Shown here: positions 19,122-28,510 of the stretch, in pieces | Layout of the letters: each line of letters opens with the position of its first letter | Numbering within the stretch: the stretch's first letter is position 1 | Assembly: GCA_023300105.1 (NCBI GenBank) | Contig: JALZWM010000018.1 | Coordinates: 18,665 to 82,664 of the forward strand | Direction of reading: 5' to 3' | Origin: Hellea sp. | Lineage (GTDB): Bacteria > Pseudomonadota > Alphaproteobacteria > Caulobacterales > Maricaulaceae | DNA: 64,000 bases | Translations under genes and position numbers: made by a program | The notes under the pieces: model-generated | Databases searched by the model: none | What the model saw: only the letters and a program-made list of their open reading frames with translations | What the model was told of the DNA's origin: nothing

Positions 19122-19895
19122 ATGACCCAATTTATAGCAAAAGTTACCCTTATTGCAGGCATAACTGCCTCAATGACAGGCTGTGCTCAAATGAGTTTTG
19201 TTGGGGATAATTTATGGGGTTTCACCAAATCGACCGCAAATTTTGCAACAAAGCCCGTTACTGGCCTCTTACGACCTGCTCCATCTCAAGGTTATATTTT
19301 TGAAACTACGCCAAAACCCTATCAAATTATATCTTCGCAACACCAAGTCAAAAACGATTTTGCTACAAACGGAGGATTCGATAATCGCGAGAGAGTTGTT
19401 ATTTCGAAATTGAATCACCTCTCTGTGCCGCAAACACAGAATTACCGCAATATCGCGCAGCTCCCTACAAATAATTATCGCGCCAATCAACACCAACCTG
19501 TGCGGTATCAAACACCTAGTTTACAGCGGGCTTCAAAACCATCTTACCGCACCACTCATAAAACCAGACGGATTAGTGGCCTCATACCCCGGCGTATTGT
19601 TAGACGTCCATACAAACCTCAAGAAAACCCACAGTTTCGGAATAATAGCTACACACGCACACAAATTCAGGCTGAAAGTCACGCAGAAAATCAGGTACAA
19701 AGTAATCAAGACATTTCATTCGTTAAAATTGGCGGTGGGTCTAATATGAGTGATTGGACATCATGTCAGCAACAATCAGGAAGCTATTATCAAATGACTA
19801 AAACAAGTTACCGCATTGACCCAAATTTCGAAAATTGTATGCGAGGCAAAGGTTATAAACTGGAAAGTGAAGCCAAAGATGAATTAAATTTATAA
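19122..19895 (+). CDS. Hypothetical lipoprotein, basic and Asn/Gln-rich
   Basis: The ORF track starts at 19074, but the ATG at 19122 is preceded by GGAGAGAAA and gives a clean lipoprotein signal (MTQFIAKVTLIAGITASMTGC), so it is preferred. After the lipidated Cys the ~235-residue body is low in hydrophobics and rich in Arg, Gln, Asn, Pro and Tyr (YRANQHQPVRYQ, RPYKPQENPQFRNN), with a C-terminal pair of cysteines in a more ordered segment (DWTSCQQQSG ... FENCMRGKGYKLE). The CMRGKGY ending resembles small outer-membrane lipoproteins, but no function can be assigned. Its last bases overlap the convergent SDR-ABM gene by 6 bp. Confidence 0.7.
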   Translation: MTQFIAKVTLIAGITASMTGCAQMSFVGDNLWGFTKSTANFATKPVTGLLRPAPSQGYIFETTPKPYQIISSQHQVKNDFATNGGFDNRERVVISKLNHLSVPQTQNYRNIAQLPTNNYRANQHQPVRYQTPSLQRASKPSYRTTHKTRRISGLIPRRIVRRPYKPQENPQFRNNSYTRTQIQAESHAENQVQSNQDISFVKIGGGSNMSDWTSCQQQSGSYYQMTKTSYRIDPNFENCMRGKGYKLESEAKDELNL

Positions 19896-21068
19896 ACCAA
19901 TTATGTCGTAATGTCGTACGGCATTACGACTAACTAGTGTCCATTCACTATTCTTCATTCTAGCTTGATGCCTGTGATACCCCTTGAGGGATATGAATTT
20001 TTCAATGACATGAAACTTTTGGAGGCGGTCTTTATCTTGCCAAACACGAAAAAAGGTACAATCTTTTTCCTGATGACTTAACCGAATATGCGTTGGTAAG
20101 GCGAGTTTGACCTTCTCTAAATCAGCCCTTGGAACATCTATCCAACCGCTTAACCAAACTGAGTCTCTTTCGCCAAGCTCCTCTTTTAGCGTCGACATCA
20201 AACCTTGTCTATAATTCGCATATTTAGGTAACCAACCAAGTTCGGTTTGAGCGCGGTTTGAGTTAATACGTTTAGTCTCACTATAAAAGCTACGCGCCAT
20301 ATCAGAAATATTAGCGTTATCATGATCCAGCTCAGGTGGACGTGGAACGTCTATGAGATCAGCGGCAAAATTAAGAACATCTTGCGGCGGAGCGGGAGAA
20401 CCATCCGCCAAATTATAAACTTGCCCAGGGTTAGGAGCGTCGATAGATTTCAAAATCGCCGAAGCAATATCTTCGACATGAATACGGTTAACGACATGTC
20501 CCTCTTTAATCACAGCACGCGCCTTAGCTTGACGAAGCCGTTCAAAGCTGGACCGGTTAGGGCCGTAAATTCCTGCTAAGCGAAAAACATGGACAGGTAA
20601 TCCAGTTTCCAACCATTGTAATTCAGCTTCCACTCTATTTTTTCCCCGTTGTGTTAACGGCCTTAGGAGTTCATCTTCATACGCCCATTGTCCTTTTCGG
20701 TCGCCATAAACACTCGTCGCTGATAAATATCCAACCCAAGACACGTGTTTCACAAGGTTTAAAAGAGGGCTATTAAGCTTACTTAGAAAAGGGTCCTTGC
20801 CTGCATTTGGCGGGATGGACGTTAAAATTATATCACTCCCAGCCAAAGCTTTGTTTAAGTCAGTAGACATAGTTCCATCATACAAAATGACTTCCGTGCC
20901 TAACGCCTTAAGACGTTCAGCATTGGAGACGGTACGAGTTGTCGCAAGAACATTATACCCTCTAGCAAAAAAATGAGGAACAAGCGCGCGAGCTGAATAG
21001 CCAGCACCCAATAGAAGAACCGTTTTTGACCCTTTTATTTGTTGCTGTGATTTAATGCACGCTACCAT
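19890..21068 (-). CDS. SDR/NAD-epimerase (YeeZ-like) fused to antibiotic-biosynthesis-monooxygenase domain
   Basis: Residues ~15-295 form an extended SDR with the nucleotide-binding motif VLLLGAGYSARALVPHFFARGY, an SATSVYGDRKGQW catalytic region and a VFRLAGIYGPNRS block, as in YeeZ-like epimerases. From about residue 300 a second domain begins that reads like a ferredoxin-fold ABM/quinol monooxygenase: SGWIDVPRADLEKVKLALPTH, then FFRVWQDKDRLQKFHVIEKF and YHRHQARMKNSEW. One continuous frame covers both parts. Substrates are unknown; the fusion implies linked chemistry or co-regulation. It is flanked by a convergent lipoprotein gene and a divergent TPR gene. Confidence 0.82.
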   Translation of the reverse strand: MVACIKSQQQIKGSKTVLLLGAGYSARALVPHFFARGYNVLATTRTVSNAERLKALGTEVILYDGTMSTDLNKALAGSDIILTSIPPNAGKDPFLSKLNSPLLNLVKHVSWVGYLSATSVYGDRKGQWAYEDELLRPLTQRGKNRVEAELQWLETGLPVHVFRLAGIYGPNRSSFERLRQAKARAVIKEGHVVNRIHVEDIASAILKSIDAPNPGQVYNLADGSPAPPQDVLNFAADLIDVPRPPELDHDNANISDMARSFYSETKRINSNRAQTELGWLPKYANYRQGLMSTLKEELGERDSVWLSGWIDVPRADLEKVKLALPTHIRLSHQEKDCTFFRVWQDKDRLQKFHVIEKFISLKGYHRHQARMKNSEWTLVSRNAVRHYDIIGL

Positions 21069-21102
21069 TGCTGCCTTGCATTCCTTTCGCTAATTAACTT
21101 TC

Positions 21103-21768
21103 ATGAATCTATATCGCTCATTCCTAGGGATTATGTCTTTAATTGCAATCTCATTTGCAGGTACGGCTTATGCCGCTGACCTGACGGCAAATTTTGATGC
21201 CAAACATAAGGAATGTTTGGAGCGCATTGCCATAGATAGCGAACTCGCATTTGAAGAAGCCATGATTTGGCAAGATGACGGCGGAGGTCGCCGCGCCAAA
21301 CATTGTGTAGCCATGGCCCTTTTTGCGCGCGGACATGAAGACGAGGCCGCAAATAGACTCGATACACTCGCTAAAGCCTCAGACGGCGGAACAGCTGACA
21401 TGCGCGCCGATTTTTACAGCGAAGCTGCTAATTTTTGGCTTGTCGCCAATGAACCTGACCGCGCATATAAATCAGCAACAGAAGGCCTTGAACTTAAAGT
21501 AGATCATCTTGATCTTCGTATAACCCGCGCACGCGCCTATGCGATGTCTGGGTTTTATAAATATGCGGAAACAGATTTAACCTCTGTCTTAGTTTACGAC
21601 CCTAAACATGCAAGCGCCCTACGTTATCGCGCCGATACACGGCTACAGCAAGGCCGCCTATCAGAAGCGAAAGTAGATATTGAAAATTCTCTCGCTTATG
21701 ATCCAACAATTGTAGAAACGGCGCTCCTACGCGGTCAAATAAATGAGGCTATCCGCAAGGCCAAATAA
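21103..21768 (+). CDS. Exported TPR-repeat protein
   Basis: A signal peptide (MNLYRSFLGIMSLIAISFAGTAYA, cleavage after AYA) precedes about 195 residues of helical tetratricopeptide repeats, with recognisable units such as EPDRAYKSATEGLELKV, KYAETDLTSVLVYDPKHASAL and RLSEAKVDIENSLAYDP. TPR proteins act as protein-protein adaptors, here presumably in the periplasm; partners are not evident. It lies 34 bp from the divergent SDR-ABM gene and converges on DPP4. Confidence 0.85.
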   Translation: MNLYRSFLGIMSLIAISFAGTAYAADLTANFDAKHKECLERIAIDSELAFEEAMIWQDDGGGRRAKHCVAMALFARGHEDEAANRLDTLAKASDGGTADMRADFYSEAANFWLVANEPDRAYKSATEGLELKVDHLDLRITRARAYAMSGFYKYAETDLTSVLVYDPKHASALRYRADTRLQQGRLSEAKVDIENSLAYDPTIVETALLRGQINEAIRKAK

Positions 21769-21782
21769 AGCTAGAACCAGTT

Positions 21783-24146
21783 TTATTCATAATCAGACCT
21801 AAGTTCTTTCAAGAAGAAATCTAAAATTTGCCTATCACGGTGAATACGATTTTTAGTTCCGCGAAAACCGTGCTTCTCGCGTGGGTACGCCATAACCGAC
21901 ATATTATGTGCGCCGCGATTTTGCATATCATCCATTAATTTGGTAGAATTTCTAAAGACAACATTATCATCGGACATCCCGTGAATGAGCAGGAACGGTT
22001 CTGTTAGCCCGCCCAAGTATGGAAAGACATTACTCTTTTCATACGATCCTTCCGTATAATTTGGACTCTTAGGGTCAGGACTGCCGAGATAACGTTCAGT
22101 ATAAGCCGTATCATAAAGTTGCCATTCAGTGACGGGCGCACCGATAACCCCTGCTTTATAATCATTTGTTTGGGCAAGCATATGCGCCGTCATGTACCCT
22201 CCGTAAGACCAGCCATAAACGCCCATTTTATCGGGATCAATAAAGGGTTGAGACTTTAGCCAGGCAGCGCCAAGCTTTTGGTCTGCTACTTCAGGCTGTC
22301 CCATTTTTCGATAAATAGCGTCTTCGAATTTTTTACCTCGGCTCCCCGAGCCTCTATTATCCATTTGGAAAACAACAAAACCGTGATGCGCCAACATCGT
22401 ACTAAAACTCTTACGACTCCACCCATTAAAGACCTTTTGAACATGCGGACCGCCGTAAACTAATGTTATGCTTGGGCGTTTTTCGCCCGGTTTTAAATCA
22501 CGCGGTTTGAAGACTTCATAATGAAGCTCTGTCCCGTCGTTAGTTTTTAAGATTCCAAATTCTGGTACAATATGCTTATTTAGAAAAGGCGCGTAGGCAT
22601 GATCCGCATCAATTTTATTCTCATTTAGCCATGTCAGCGGCGTCCCATCATTTTCAAAGGTGCGGGTTTGATTGGGAGTTTTTACATCACTAAAGCCGCC
22701 AATATAACGTTCACAATTTTTACTAAAGCTTGCGCTATGTGTTCCTGGTTTTTGGGAAATTTGACTGAAGCCTGTCCCGTCAATTTTTACTTTATAAAGA
22801 TGACGTTCGAGCGGCGTTTCCTTCCATCCCGTGAAAAAGATATTTCCTGCGTCTTCACTTACACAATTTAGTTTCGTCATCAGAATATCAGCTGGGGTCA
22901 CAGCCGTGAAATTCCCCGCCATTTCGCCGCGTGTTTGAATATTGAAAAGCTGCCATTGACCATTACGTTCACTTGACCACAATAGGTTTCCAGCTGACAA
23001 GGTCTCATCTTTCAAAGCCTTTTGGCTAATCTCAGCGTTAACCCAAGTCTTAGATGTCTCTTCAAACAAGACATCAGACGTGCCTGTTCTTGGATTAATT
23101 TTAAGTAACTTATGTGATTTCTGATCTCTGGAAAGAATACCTGCATAAAGTATCTGGCTATCAGCGCTCCAAAAAACTCGCGTAAGATAAATATCTTTCT
23201 CAGCGCCAATATCTACCCATTTGGTACGCCCGCCTCCGCGGGCAACAACGCCCAGCTTTACAAGCGCATTCGGAGTCCCCGCAAAAGGATAACGCTGAGT
23301 TATGTTTTTTACGCCATCTGTAGTATATTCAATACGGTTACGTTTCGCCACAGGGTTATCATCTGTTTGCGTATAAGCAACTCGCCCAGCATCAGGACTA
23401 GGCCAATATCCTGTGAAACGATTTAGTTCTTCTTGTACAACAAAACTAGCAATGCCGTTACGAATGAGGTCAGTTGCACCATCAGAAAGTTGCCGTTCTA
23501 ATCCAGACTTCAAATCTTTGACAAAAAGATTATTATCCCTGATATACCCAACATAGCGGCCAGCCCCAAAAACTTTTGGGTCGGTTTCATAACCCTTAGT
23601 GGCTGTAACTTGTTTGGCCACTTTCGATTTGATATCATAAAGATAGATATCCCCGCCCAGAGGAAAGAGCAGAAGATTATCACTGACCCATTTATATGTG
23701 ACTATTCCGCTTCCATATTCGCGTTCACGTTCGCGGCGGTTTTTTTCCTCTAATGATAATTTTTCAGGTTCTCCTAGAAGCTCTGTTGAGCTTACCAATA
23801 AACGCCCCTGTCCGCTTTCAAGATCATAAGCCCAAAGGTCTTGTTGGCGTGCATCATCTTTCCGGCCCTGCAAAACAGTAGCAAAATTACCATCAGGCGA
23901 AATTTTCGCGCCTTTAAGGCTTGGCCCGTCAATAGACGGACTGGCATGCAAAGACTCCGGAGTGAGTCTTCCTGGTCCAGCTTCATTTTTGATATAACTT
24001 TTTTGCGTCTCACGCGTCTGTGCTTGTTGAGCTGCATTCTCTAAATCAGACAAAGGCTTGTTAGAAGCTTTATCTAAAATTCTATCTGCACACCCAGACG
24101 TCATGACAATACATGCCATTGTAGTTATTAAAGACTTAAAAGTCAT
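21783..24146 (-). CDS. S9 family dipeptidyl-peptidase IV-like lipoprotein
   Basis: This 787-residue protein starts with a lipoprotein signal (MTFKSLITTMACIVMTSGC). An eight-bladed beta-propeller region (DPPIV_N, residues ~100-500) is followed by an alpha/beta-hydrolase peptidase S9 domain. The catalytic triad is visible: Ser in GWSYGGYMTA, Asp in MSDDNVVF and His in EKHGFRG. The EE motif characteristic of DPP4 N-terminal anchoring is present in SFVVQEELNRFTGYWPSPD. Such enzymes remove Xaa-Pro dipeptides and serve peptide scavenging in the periplasm or at the cell surface. It diverges from trkH. Confidence 0.93.
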   Translation of the reverse strand: MTFKSLITTMACIVMTSGCADRILDKASNKPLSDLENAAQQAQTRETQKSYIKNEAGPGRLTPESLHASPSIDGPSLKGAKISPDGNFATVLQGRKDDARQQDLWAYDLESGQGRLLVSSTELLGEPEKLSLEEKNRREREREYGSGIVTYKWVSDNLLLFPLGGDIYLYDIKSKVAKQVTATKGYETDPKVFGAGRYVGYIRDNNLFVKDLKSGLERQLSDGATDLIRNGIASFVVQEELNRFTGYWPSPDAGRVAYTQTDDNPVAKRNRIEYTTDGVKNITQRYPFAGTPNALVKLGVVARGGGRTKWVDIGAEKDIYLTRVFWSADSQILYAGILSRDQKSHKLLKINPRTGTSDVLFEETSKTWVNAEISQKALKDETLSAGNLLWSSERNGQWQLFNIQTRGEMAGNFTAVTPADILMTKLNCVSEDAGNIFFTGWKETPLERHLYKVKIDGTGFSQISQKPGTHSASFSKNCERYIGGFSDVKTPNQTRTFENDGTPLTWLNENKIDADHAYAPFLNKHIVPEFGILKTNDGTELHYEVFKPRDLKPGEKRPSITLVYGGPHVQKVFNGWSRKSFSTMLAHHGFVVFQMDNRGSGSRGKKFEDAIYRKMGQPEVADQKLGAAWLKSQPFIDPDKMGVYGWSYGGYMTAHMLAQTNDYKAGVIGAPVTEWQLYDTAYTERYLGSPDPKSPNYTEGSYEKSNVFPYLGGLTEPFLLIHGMSDDNVVFRNSTKLMDDMQNRGAHNMSVMAYPREKHGFRGTKNRIHRDRQILDFFLKELRSDYE

Positions 24147-24272
24147 AAGGCGCTCTATGCTGGATCTAGATATTACTTATTGAAAGTAAAATGGCTTTTT
24201 TCTATTGCCTATAATTCTCAAGTTTCGCAAGCATCTGTTTGACAAATAGGTGTTCTGTTATATGGCGTGACT

Positions 24273-25724
24273 ATGCTGGATTTACGGCCTGTATTTTTTG
24301 TCGTCGGTTTGATGATTGCTGCACTAGGTGTGTCTATGTTCGCGCCTATGGGCGTTGACTTGGCCTATGGTGACAGGTCTTGGCGTGCTTTTGGAATTTC
24401 TGGTATTCTAACGACACTCTTAGGCGCAGCGTTAGCTATGGCCACTTATACGCCAAAGCCAGACCTGCGCGCACGCGGCGCTTTTCTCTTAACCGTTTTA
24501 AGCTGGGTCTCTCTATCATGCTTTGCCGCCTTTCCCTTTATGCTCGACCCTATGAATCTCAGCCTGACCGATGCTCTTTTTGAAGCAACCTCTGGTATTA
24601 CAACAACCGGATCTACAGTGTTAACTGGACTTGATAATCTTCCAAAAGGCATCCTTCTTTGGCGGGCTATCCTACAATGGATAGGCGGCGTTGGTATAAT
24701 CGTGACTGCAATGGCTATACTGCCAATGCTTAAAGTTGGAGGTATGCAGCTATTTCGCTTGGAGTCATCAGATATGGGTGAAAAAATCCTTCCTCGCGCA
24801 GCCTCACTCGCTGCAGGGATAGGCGGAATTTATGTCGCGCTCACTGTTTTTTGCGCAGTTGGTTACATGGCGACGGGTATGAACGGGTTTGATGCCACAG
24901 CCCATGCGATGACAACTCTAGCCACCGGTGGTTATTCAACGTCCGATGCATCCATGGGCGGGTTTATGGATGACGGCGCAGACCTTGTCTGTATCGCCTT
25001 CATGATGGCGGGCGGCATGCCTTTTGGAATTTACCTTTTATTGGTAACCCGCGGGGATTGGCGCGCCCCATTTAAAGACTCACAAGTGCGGGCATTTATT
25101 ATCGTTATGGCCGCTTTGATTGCTTTGATAACTTGCTATCTCTGGCTTAATTCTGAACTCACAAATTCTAGAGCGCTTCGGCTTGCGGCCTTTAATGTTG
25201 TCTCTATTGTGACGGGTACAGGCTATGCTACGACAGATTATAACGCTTGGGGCCCCTTTGCGATGGCTGCATTTTTTGCTTTCATGTTTATTGGTGGTTG
25301 CGCGGGTTCAACCGCATGCTCTATCAAAATATTCCGCTATCAAGTCGCATTCGAAGCTCTACGCGGATATCTCTTTAAAATGCCGCGCCAAAATACAGTT
25401 GTACCTCTACGTTACGGCGGAAAATCCTTACCAGAAGCCATTGTCTATTCAGTCATGGGTTATTTTTTTCTGTTCTTTATGACCTTTGCAGCCGTTGCAA
25501 TTGTTCTATCAATTCTCGGACTCGACCCCGTAACCGCATGGTCAGGGGCTGGTAGCGCCGTAGCAAATGTGGGTCCGGGCCTTGGTGAAATCATTGGTCC
25601 CGCTGGAACTTATGAATCACTACCAAATAGTGCAAAATGGGTTTTACTAGTTACAATGATTATTGGTCGTCTTGAAATTGTGACGGCACTCGTTGTTCTA
25701 ACACCTGCGTTTTGGCGCGTTTAG
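24273..25724 (+). CDS. trkH: TrkH family potassium uptake protein
   Basis: The protein has about 10-12 membrane segments and the four K+ pore-loop repeats of the Trk/Ktr superfamily, for example SGITTTGSTVL, TLATGGYSTSD, IVTGTGYATTDY and AVANVGPGLG, with the conserved selectivity glycines. TrkH with cytosolic TrkA forms the low-affinity K+ uptake system. The track start at 24267 is a GTG; the ATG at 24273 (MLDLRPVFFV) matches the family N-terminus and is preferred. No trkA gene is adjacent, though the CPA1 antiporter 6 kb away has its own TrkA-N domain. Confidence 0.93.
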   Translation: MLDLRPVFFVVGLMIAALGVSMFAPMGVDLAYGDRSWRAFGISGILTTLLGAALAMATYTPKPDLRARGAFLLTVLSWVSLSCFAAFPFMLDPMNLSLTDALFEATSGITTTGSTVLTGLDNLPKGILLWRAILQWIGGVGIIVTAMAILPMLKVGGMQLFRLESSDMGEKILPRAASLAAGIGGIYVALTVFCAVGYMATGMNGFDATAHAMTTLATGGYSTSDASMGGFMDDGADLVCIAFMMAGGMPFGIYLLLVTRGDWRAPFKDSQVRAFIIVMAALIALITCYLWLNSELTNSRALRLAAFNVVSIVTGTGYATTDYNAWGPFAMAAFFAFMFIGGCAGSTACSIKIFRYQVAFEALRGYLFKMPRQNTVVPLRYGGKSLPEAIVYSVMGYFFLFFMTFAAVAIVLSILGLDPVTAWSGAGSAVANVGPGLGEIIGPAGTYESLPNSAKWVLLVTMIIGRLEIVTALVVLTPAFWRV

Positions 25725-25736
25725 CATTAAGCCCGC

Positions 25737-26639
25737 TTAAAGCTCAGCTAACGTAAAAACATAATCCGTATTACAAAATTCGCAATTAGCTTTTATCTCG
25801 CCGTTCTCAACCATATCTTCTAAAGCTTTTGTTTCAAAAGACTTAAGTGTGTTTTCTAAGCGCTCACGAGAACACGTGCATTTAGCTTCAATTGAAGCTC
25901 TATCCACAACGCGAACGCCGTACTCGTGAAACAATCTATATAAAAGTCTGTTTTGCGTGAGATCAGGGTCCAGGAGTTCAGCATCAGAAATAGTTCCAAA
26001 CAAAGATTGCGCTGTGACCCAAGCATTTTCTGTATCACCGCGAAGTTCATCACCTGCAATTTTTTGAATCATAATACCGCCGCCGCGCCACACAAGGTCT
26101 TTGCCAGGTTCTTTTATCTGACCACAAGCCAAACGGATTTGCGTTGGAATTTGTTCTGACTGCGCAAAATAATGTTCAGCGCAATCAGAGAGGTGCTCAC
26201 CTTCAATGGCGGCAAGACCTTGATACTTATCCATATTATCCCCTTGGTCGATGGTCATAGAGAATGTCCCACCGCCCAGTAATGTCTCAGCGCCAGGGTT
26301 ACGGTTATCTAATTCTATCTGCTTAAGGACGTCATCATCCCAACGCGCGTATCCGCGAATACCGCCATCGGTGGTGCAATCTGCCAATAAAAGACTAATG
26401 GCGCCATCATTTGTACCGTGGCACTGTATTAAAAGACGGCCTTTGAATTTCAGTGAACGTGCGACGATGGCACAAAGCATCATCGCTTCGCCCAACATGC
26501 GCGCAACAGGTTCTGGATAACGTGGTCCGATAGCTTTATTTAACGCGTCACCCAACTGAATGGCACGTCCCCGAACAGGCTGTCCATCCAGTTGGAAAAC
26601 TGTGACTAGATTATCGTTAATTTCATCAAGCAAACTCAT
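25737..26639 (-). CDS. hslO: Redox-regulated chaperone Hsp33
   Basis: Hsp33 is a cytoplasmic holdase activated by oxidative unfolding when its zinc-bound cysteines form disulfides. The C-terminal zinc site is seen as CTCSRER and CEFCNTDY, i.e. CxC plus CxxC. The N-terminal chaperone domain has VRGRAIQLGDALNKAI and the ILLADCTTDGGIRGYAR-like block. The track begins nine codons earlier; the ATG at 26639 (MSLLDEINDNLVTVFQL) is the more likely start. It converges on trkH, 12 bp away. Confidence 0.94.
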   Translation of the reverse strand: MSLLDEINDNLVTVFQLDGQPVRGRAIQLGDALNKAIGPRYPEPVARMLGEAMMLCAIVARSLKFKGRLLIQCHGTNDGAISLLLADCTTDGGIRGYARWDDDVLKQIELDNRNPGAETLLGGGTFSMTIDQGDNMDKYQGLAAIEGEHLSDCAEHYFAQSEQIPTQIRLACGQIKEPGKDLVWRGGGIMIQKIAGDELRGDTENAWVTAQSLFGTISDAELLDPDLTQNRLLYRLFHEYGVRVVDRASIEAKCTCSRERLENTLKSFETKALEDMVENGEIKANCEFCNTDYVFTLAEL

Positions 26640-26683
26640 GGCTGCCAGATGGGGGATGAACGTCAAAACCGCAAGGGTTTAGA

Positions 26684-28216
26684 TTATATCTTCTGATCAA
26701 ACTCGCCAATTTCGTCATATTTAGCTAGACGTCTTTCAATTTCACGAAACATCCCAATCATATTTTCTTCAGAAGCTGGACTTTCAACAACAACAACAAG
26801 ATTCGGTGTATTAGAACTCGCGCGCATAAGACCCCATGTTCCGTCCTCAAGCGTCATACGTACCCCGTTGACTGTGTTTACATCAACAACCTTTTGACCC
26901 AAAATTGTTTTTCCTGATGCCGCATCATCTTGAGCTTCTTGAACAATTCTATCAATAACGTCATATTTAATTTCATCCGCACACGCCGGTGACATCGTCG
27001 GGCTGCCCCATGTTTTAGGAAGCGCGCGGCGTAAATCTGCCATCGACTTATCTGGGTTACGGTCTAGCATTTGTAAAATTGCAATGGCCGACGTCAGACC
27101 GCAATCATAACCGCGCCCAATAGGTTTATTGAAAAAGTAATGTCCAGATTTTTCAAATCCAACCAACGCATTAAGTTCTTTGGAACGGCGCTTAATATAT
27201 GAATGACCTGTCTTATAATAATCTGTCTTAGCACCATTTTTTATCAAGACTGGGTCCGTCGCAAAGAGGCCTGTTGATTTCACATCCGCAACGAATTGCG
27301 CGTCCGGATAAAGTTCAGACAAGTCGCGGGCCAACATAACACCGACTTTGTCGGCAAAAATTTCTTCACCTTCATTATCAACAACCCCGCAACGATCACC
27401 ATCACCGTCAAAACCTAGAGCAACATCTGCATTATGTTCGAGACAACTATCACGCATCGCATGAAGCATTTTCATATCTTCAGGATTAGGATTATAATTC
27501 GGGAATGAATAATCAAGCTCACATTCCACAGCAACAACATCCGCGCCAATTCGAGTTAAAACTTCTTCTGCAAATGCGCCCGCTGTACCGTTACCACAAG
27601 CTGCCACAACTTTAATTTTTTTCTTAAGCTTTACGCCTTTAACGAGGTCATCAATAAAAGCCTGACGTACACCCTCAACATAACGATAAGTGCCCCCAGC
27701 CCGTGTCTTACTTTGAGCTTCAAGGACAATCTCTTTAAGACGGCTCATTTCATCGGGACCAAATGTCAGAGGTGGCTCAATTCCCATCTTCACACCAGTC
27801 CAGCCATTTGAGTTATGACTCGCTGTCACCATCGCAACGCCTGGGCAATCTAAATAAAACTGTGCAAAATAGGCCGTTGGAGAGAGAGCTAAGCCGATGT
27901 CTAGAACTTCAATACCTGCATTTACCAAACCAAGCATAAGAGCTTGTTTGATTCCAAGGGAATAATGACGAAAATCATGCCCAACAGCGATTTTTGGTGG
28001 CGTCCCCCGTTCATACATCAATGTCCCAAGACCCTCACCTAACGCTTGAACACCATAAAGATTTAACTCAGATGGCTTCTCATCGCCTGGCAAACCAAAA
28101 TACCAGCGCGCATCATACTCCCTAAAACCCGTTGGCTTTACGAGAGCTTGCGTTTCAAATTCAATTGTATTTGGCGATAAAGCAGATTTTGGCTTACGGT
28201 TTTGAATTTTTGTCAC
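26684..28216 (-). CDS. Phosphomannomutase/phosphoglucomutase
   Basis: An alpha-D-phosphohexomutase of 510 residues. The phosphoserine loop is TASHNSNGWTG, the metal-binding loop is GFDGDGDRCG, the sugar-binding loop includes FEKSGHYFF, and the phosphate-binding loop near the C-terminus is ASSNTPN. It interconverts hexose-1- and -6-phosphates, supplying GDP-mannose or UDP-glucose for exopolysaccharide and LPS. It follows a 30-codon membrane microprotein gene by 101 bp on the same strand. Confidence 0.93.
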   Translation of the reverse strand: MTKIQNRKPKSALSPNTIEFETQALVKPTGFREYDARWYFGLPGDEKPSELNLYGVQALGEGLGTLMYERGTPPKIAVGHDFRHYSLGIKQALMLGLVNAGIEVLDIGLALSPTAYFAQFYLDCPGVAMVTASHNSNGWTGVKMGIEPPLTFGPDEMSRLKEIVLEAQSKTRAGGTYRYVEGVRQAFIDDLVKGVKLKKKIKVVAACGNGTAGAFAEEVLTRIGADVVAVECELDYSFPNYNPNPEDMKMLHAMRDSCLEHNADVALGFDGDGDRCGVVDNEGEEIFADKVGVMLARDLSELYPDAQFVADVKSTGLFATDPVLIKNGAKTDYYKTGHSYIKRRSKELNALVGFEKSGHYFFNKPIGRGYDCGLTSAIAILQMLDRNPDKSMADLRRALPKTWGSPTMSPACADEIKYDVIDRIVQEAQDDAASGKTILGQKVVDVNTVNGVRMTLEDGTWGLMRASSNTPNLVVVVESPASEENMIGMFREIERRLAKYDEIGEFDQKI

Positions 28217-28317
28217 GGTGGCATCCTCACATTAATGCATTAAAGTGAGATAATTACAGCCGAAGACTTAAATTTTTATGATATTTTCTATCATTTTTTC
28301 GATTGCTAAAAGCTAAC

Positions 28318-28410
28318 CTAGATGTCTGTTTCGTCTTTTGAAATACCCGATTTGTAAATAAACCAACCGGGTATCGCGACAAGGAAAATTATTATTATAT
28401 CCATCTTCAT
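28318..28410 (-). CDS. Putative 30-residue single-span membrane microprotein
   Basis: This frame is below the ORF-track cutoff. Leftward from the ATG at 28410 it reads MKMDIIIIFLVAIPGWFIYK and then a polar tail SGISKDETDI before TAG. A second ATG two codons in has the better-spaced ribosome-binding site (AGAGGTG, 6 nt upstream). Residues 4-19 form one hydrophobic helix. A short GGGCC/GGCCC inverted repeat (28418-28437) lies just before the binding site. It sits in the terC-pgm gap, co-directional with both. No homologue is known to me. Good start signal, length-appropriate helix and charged tail support it, but a chance ORF cannot be excluded. Confidence 0.5.
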   Translation of the reverse strand: MKMDIIIIFLVAIPGWFIYKSGISKDETDI

Positions 28411-28460
28411 CACCTCTGGGCCGCAGCGTGTAGGCCCGAGTCAATGAATGATTTATGAAT

Positions 28461-28483
28461 AGTTAACGTTGCCGGCGTTAACT
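28461..28483. repeat. Dyad AGTTAACG-N7-CGTTAACT
   Basis: A perfect 8-bp inverted repeat with a 7-bp GC-rich spacer lies 28 bp past the terC stop and 50 bp before the microprotein start. It could be an operator or a terminator stem; there is no T-run on either side. Confidence 0.5.
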
Positions 28484-28510
28484 ATACTCTAAGTCCATAT
28501 TACGCATGGT

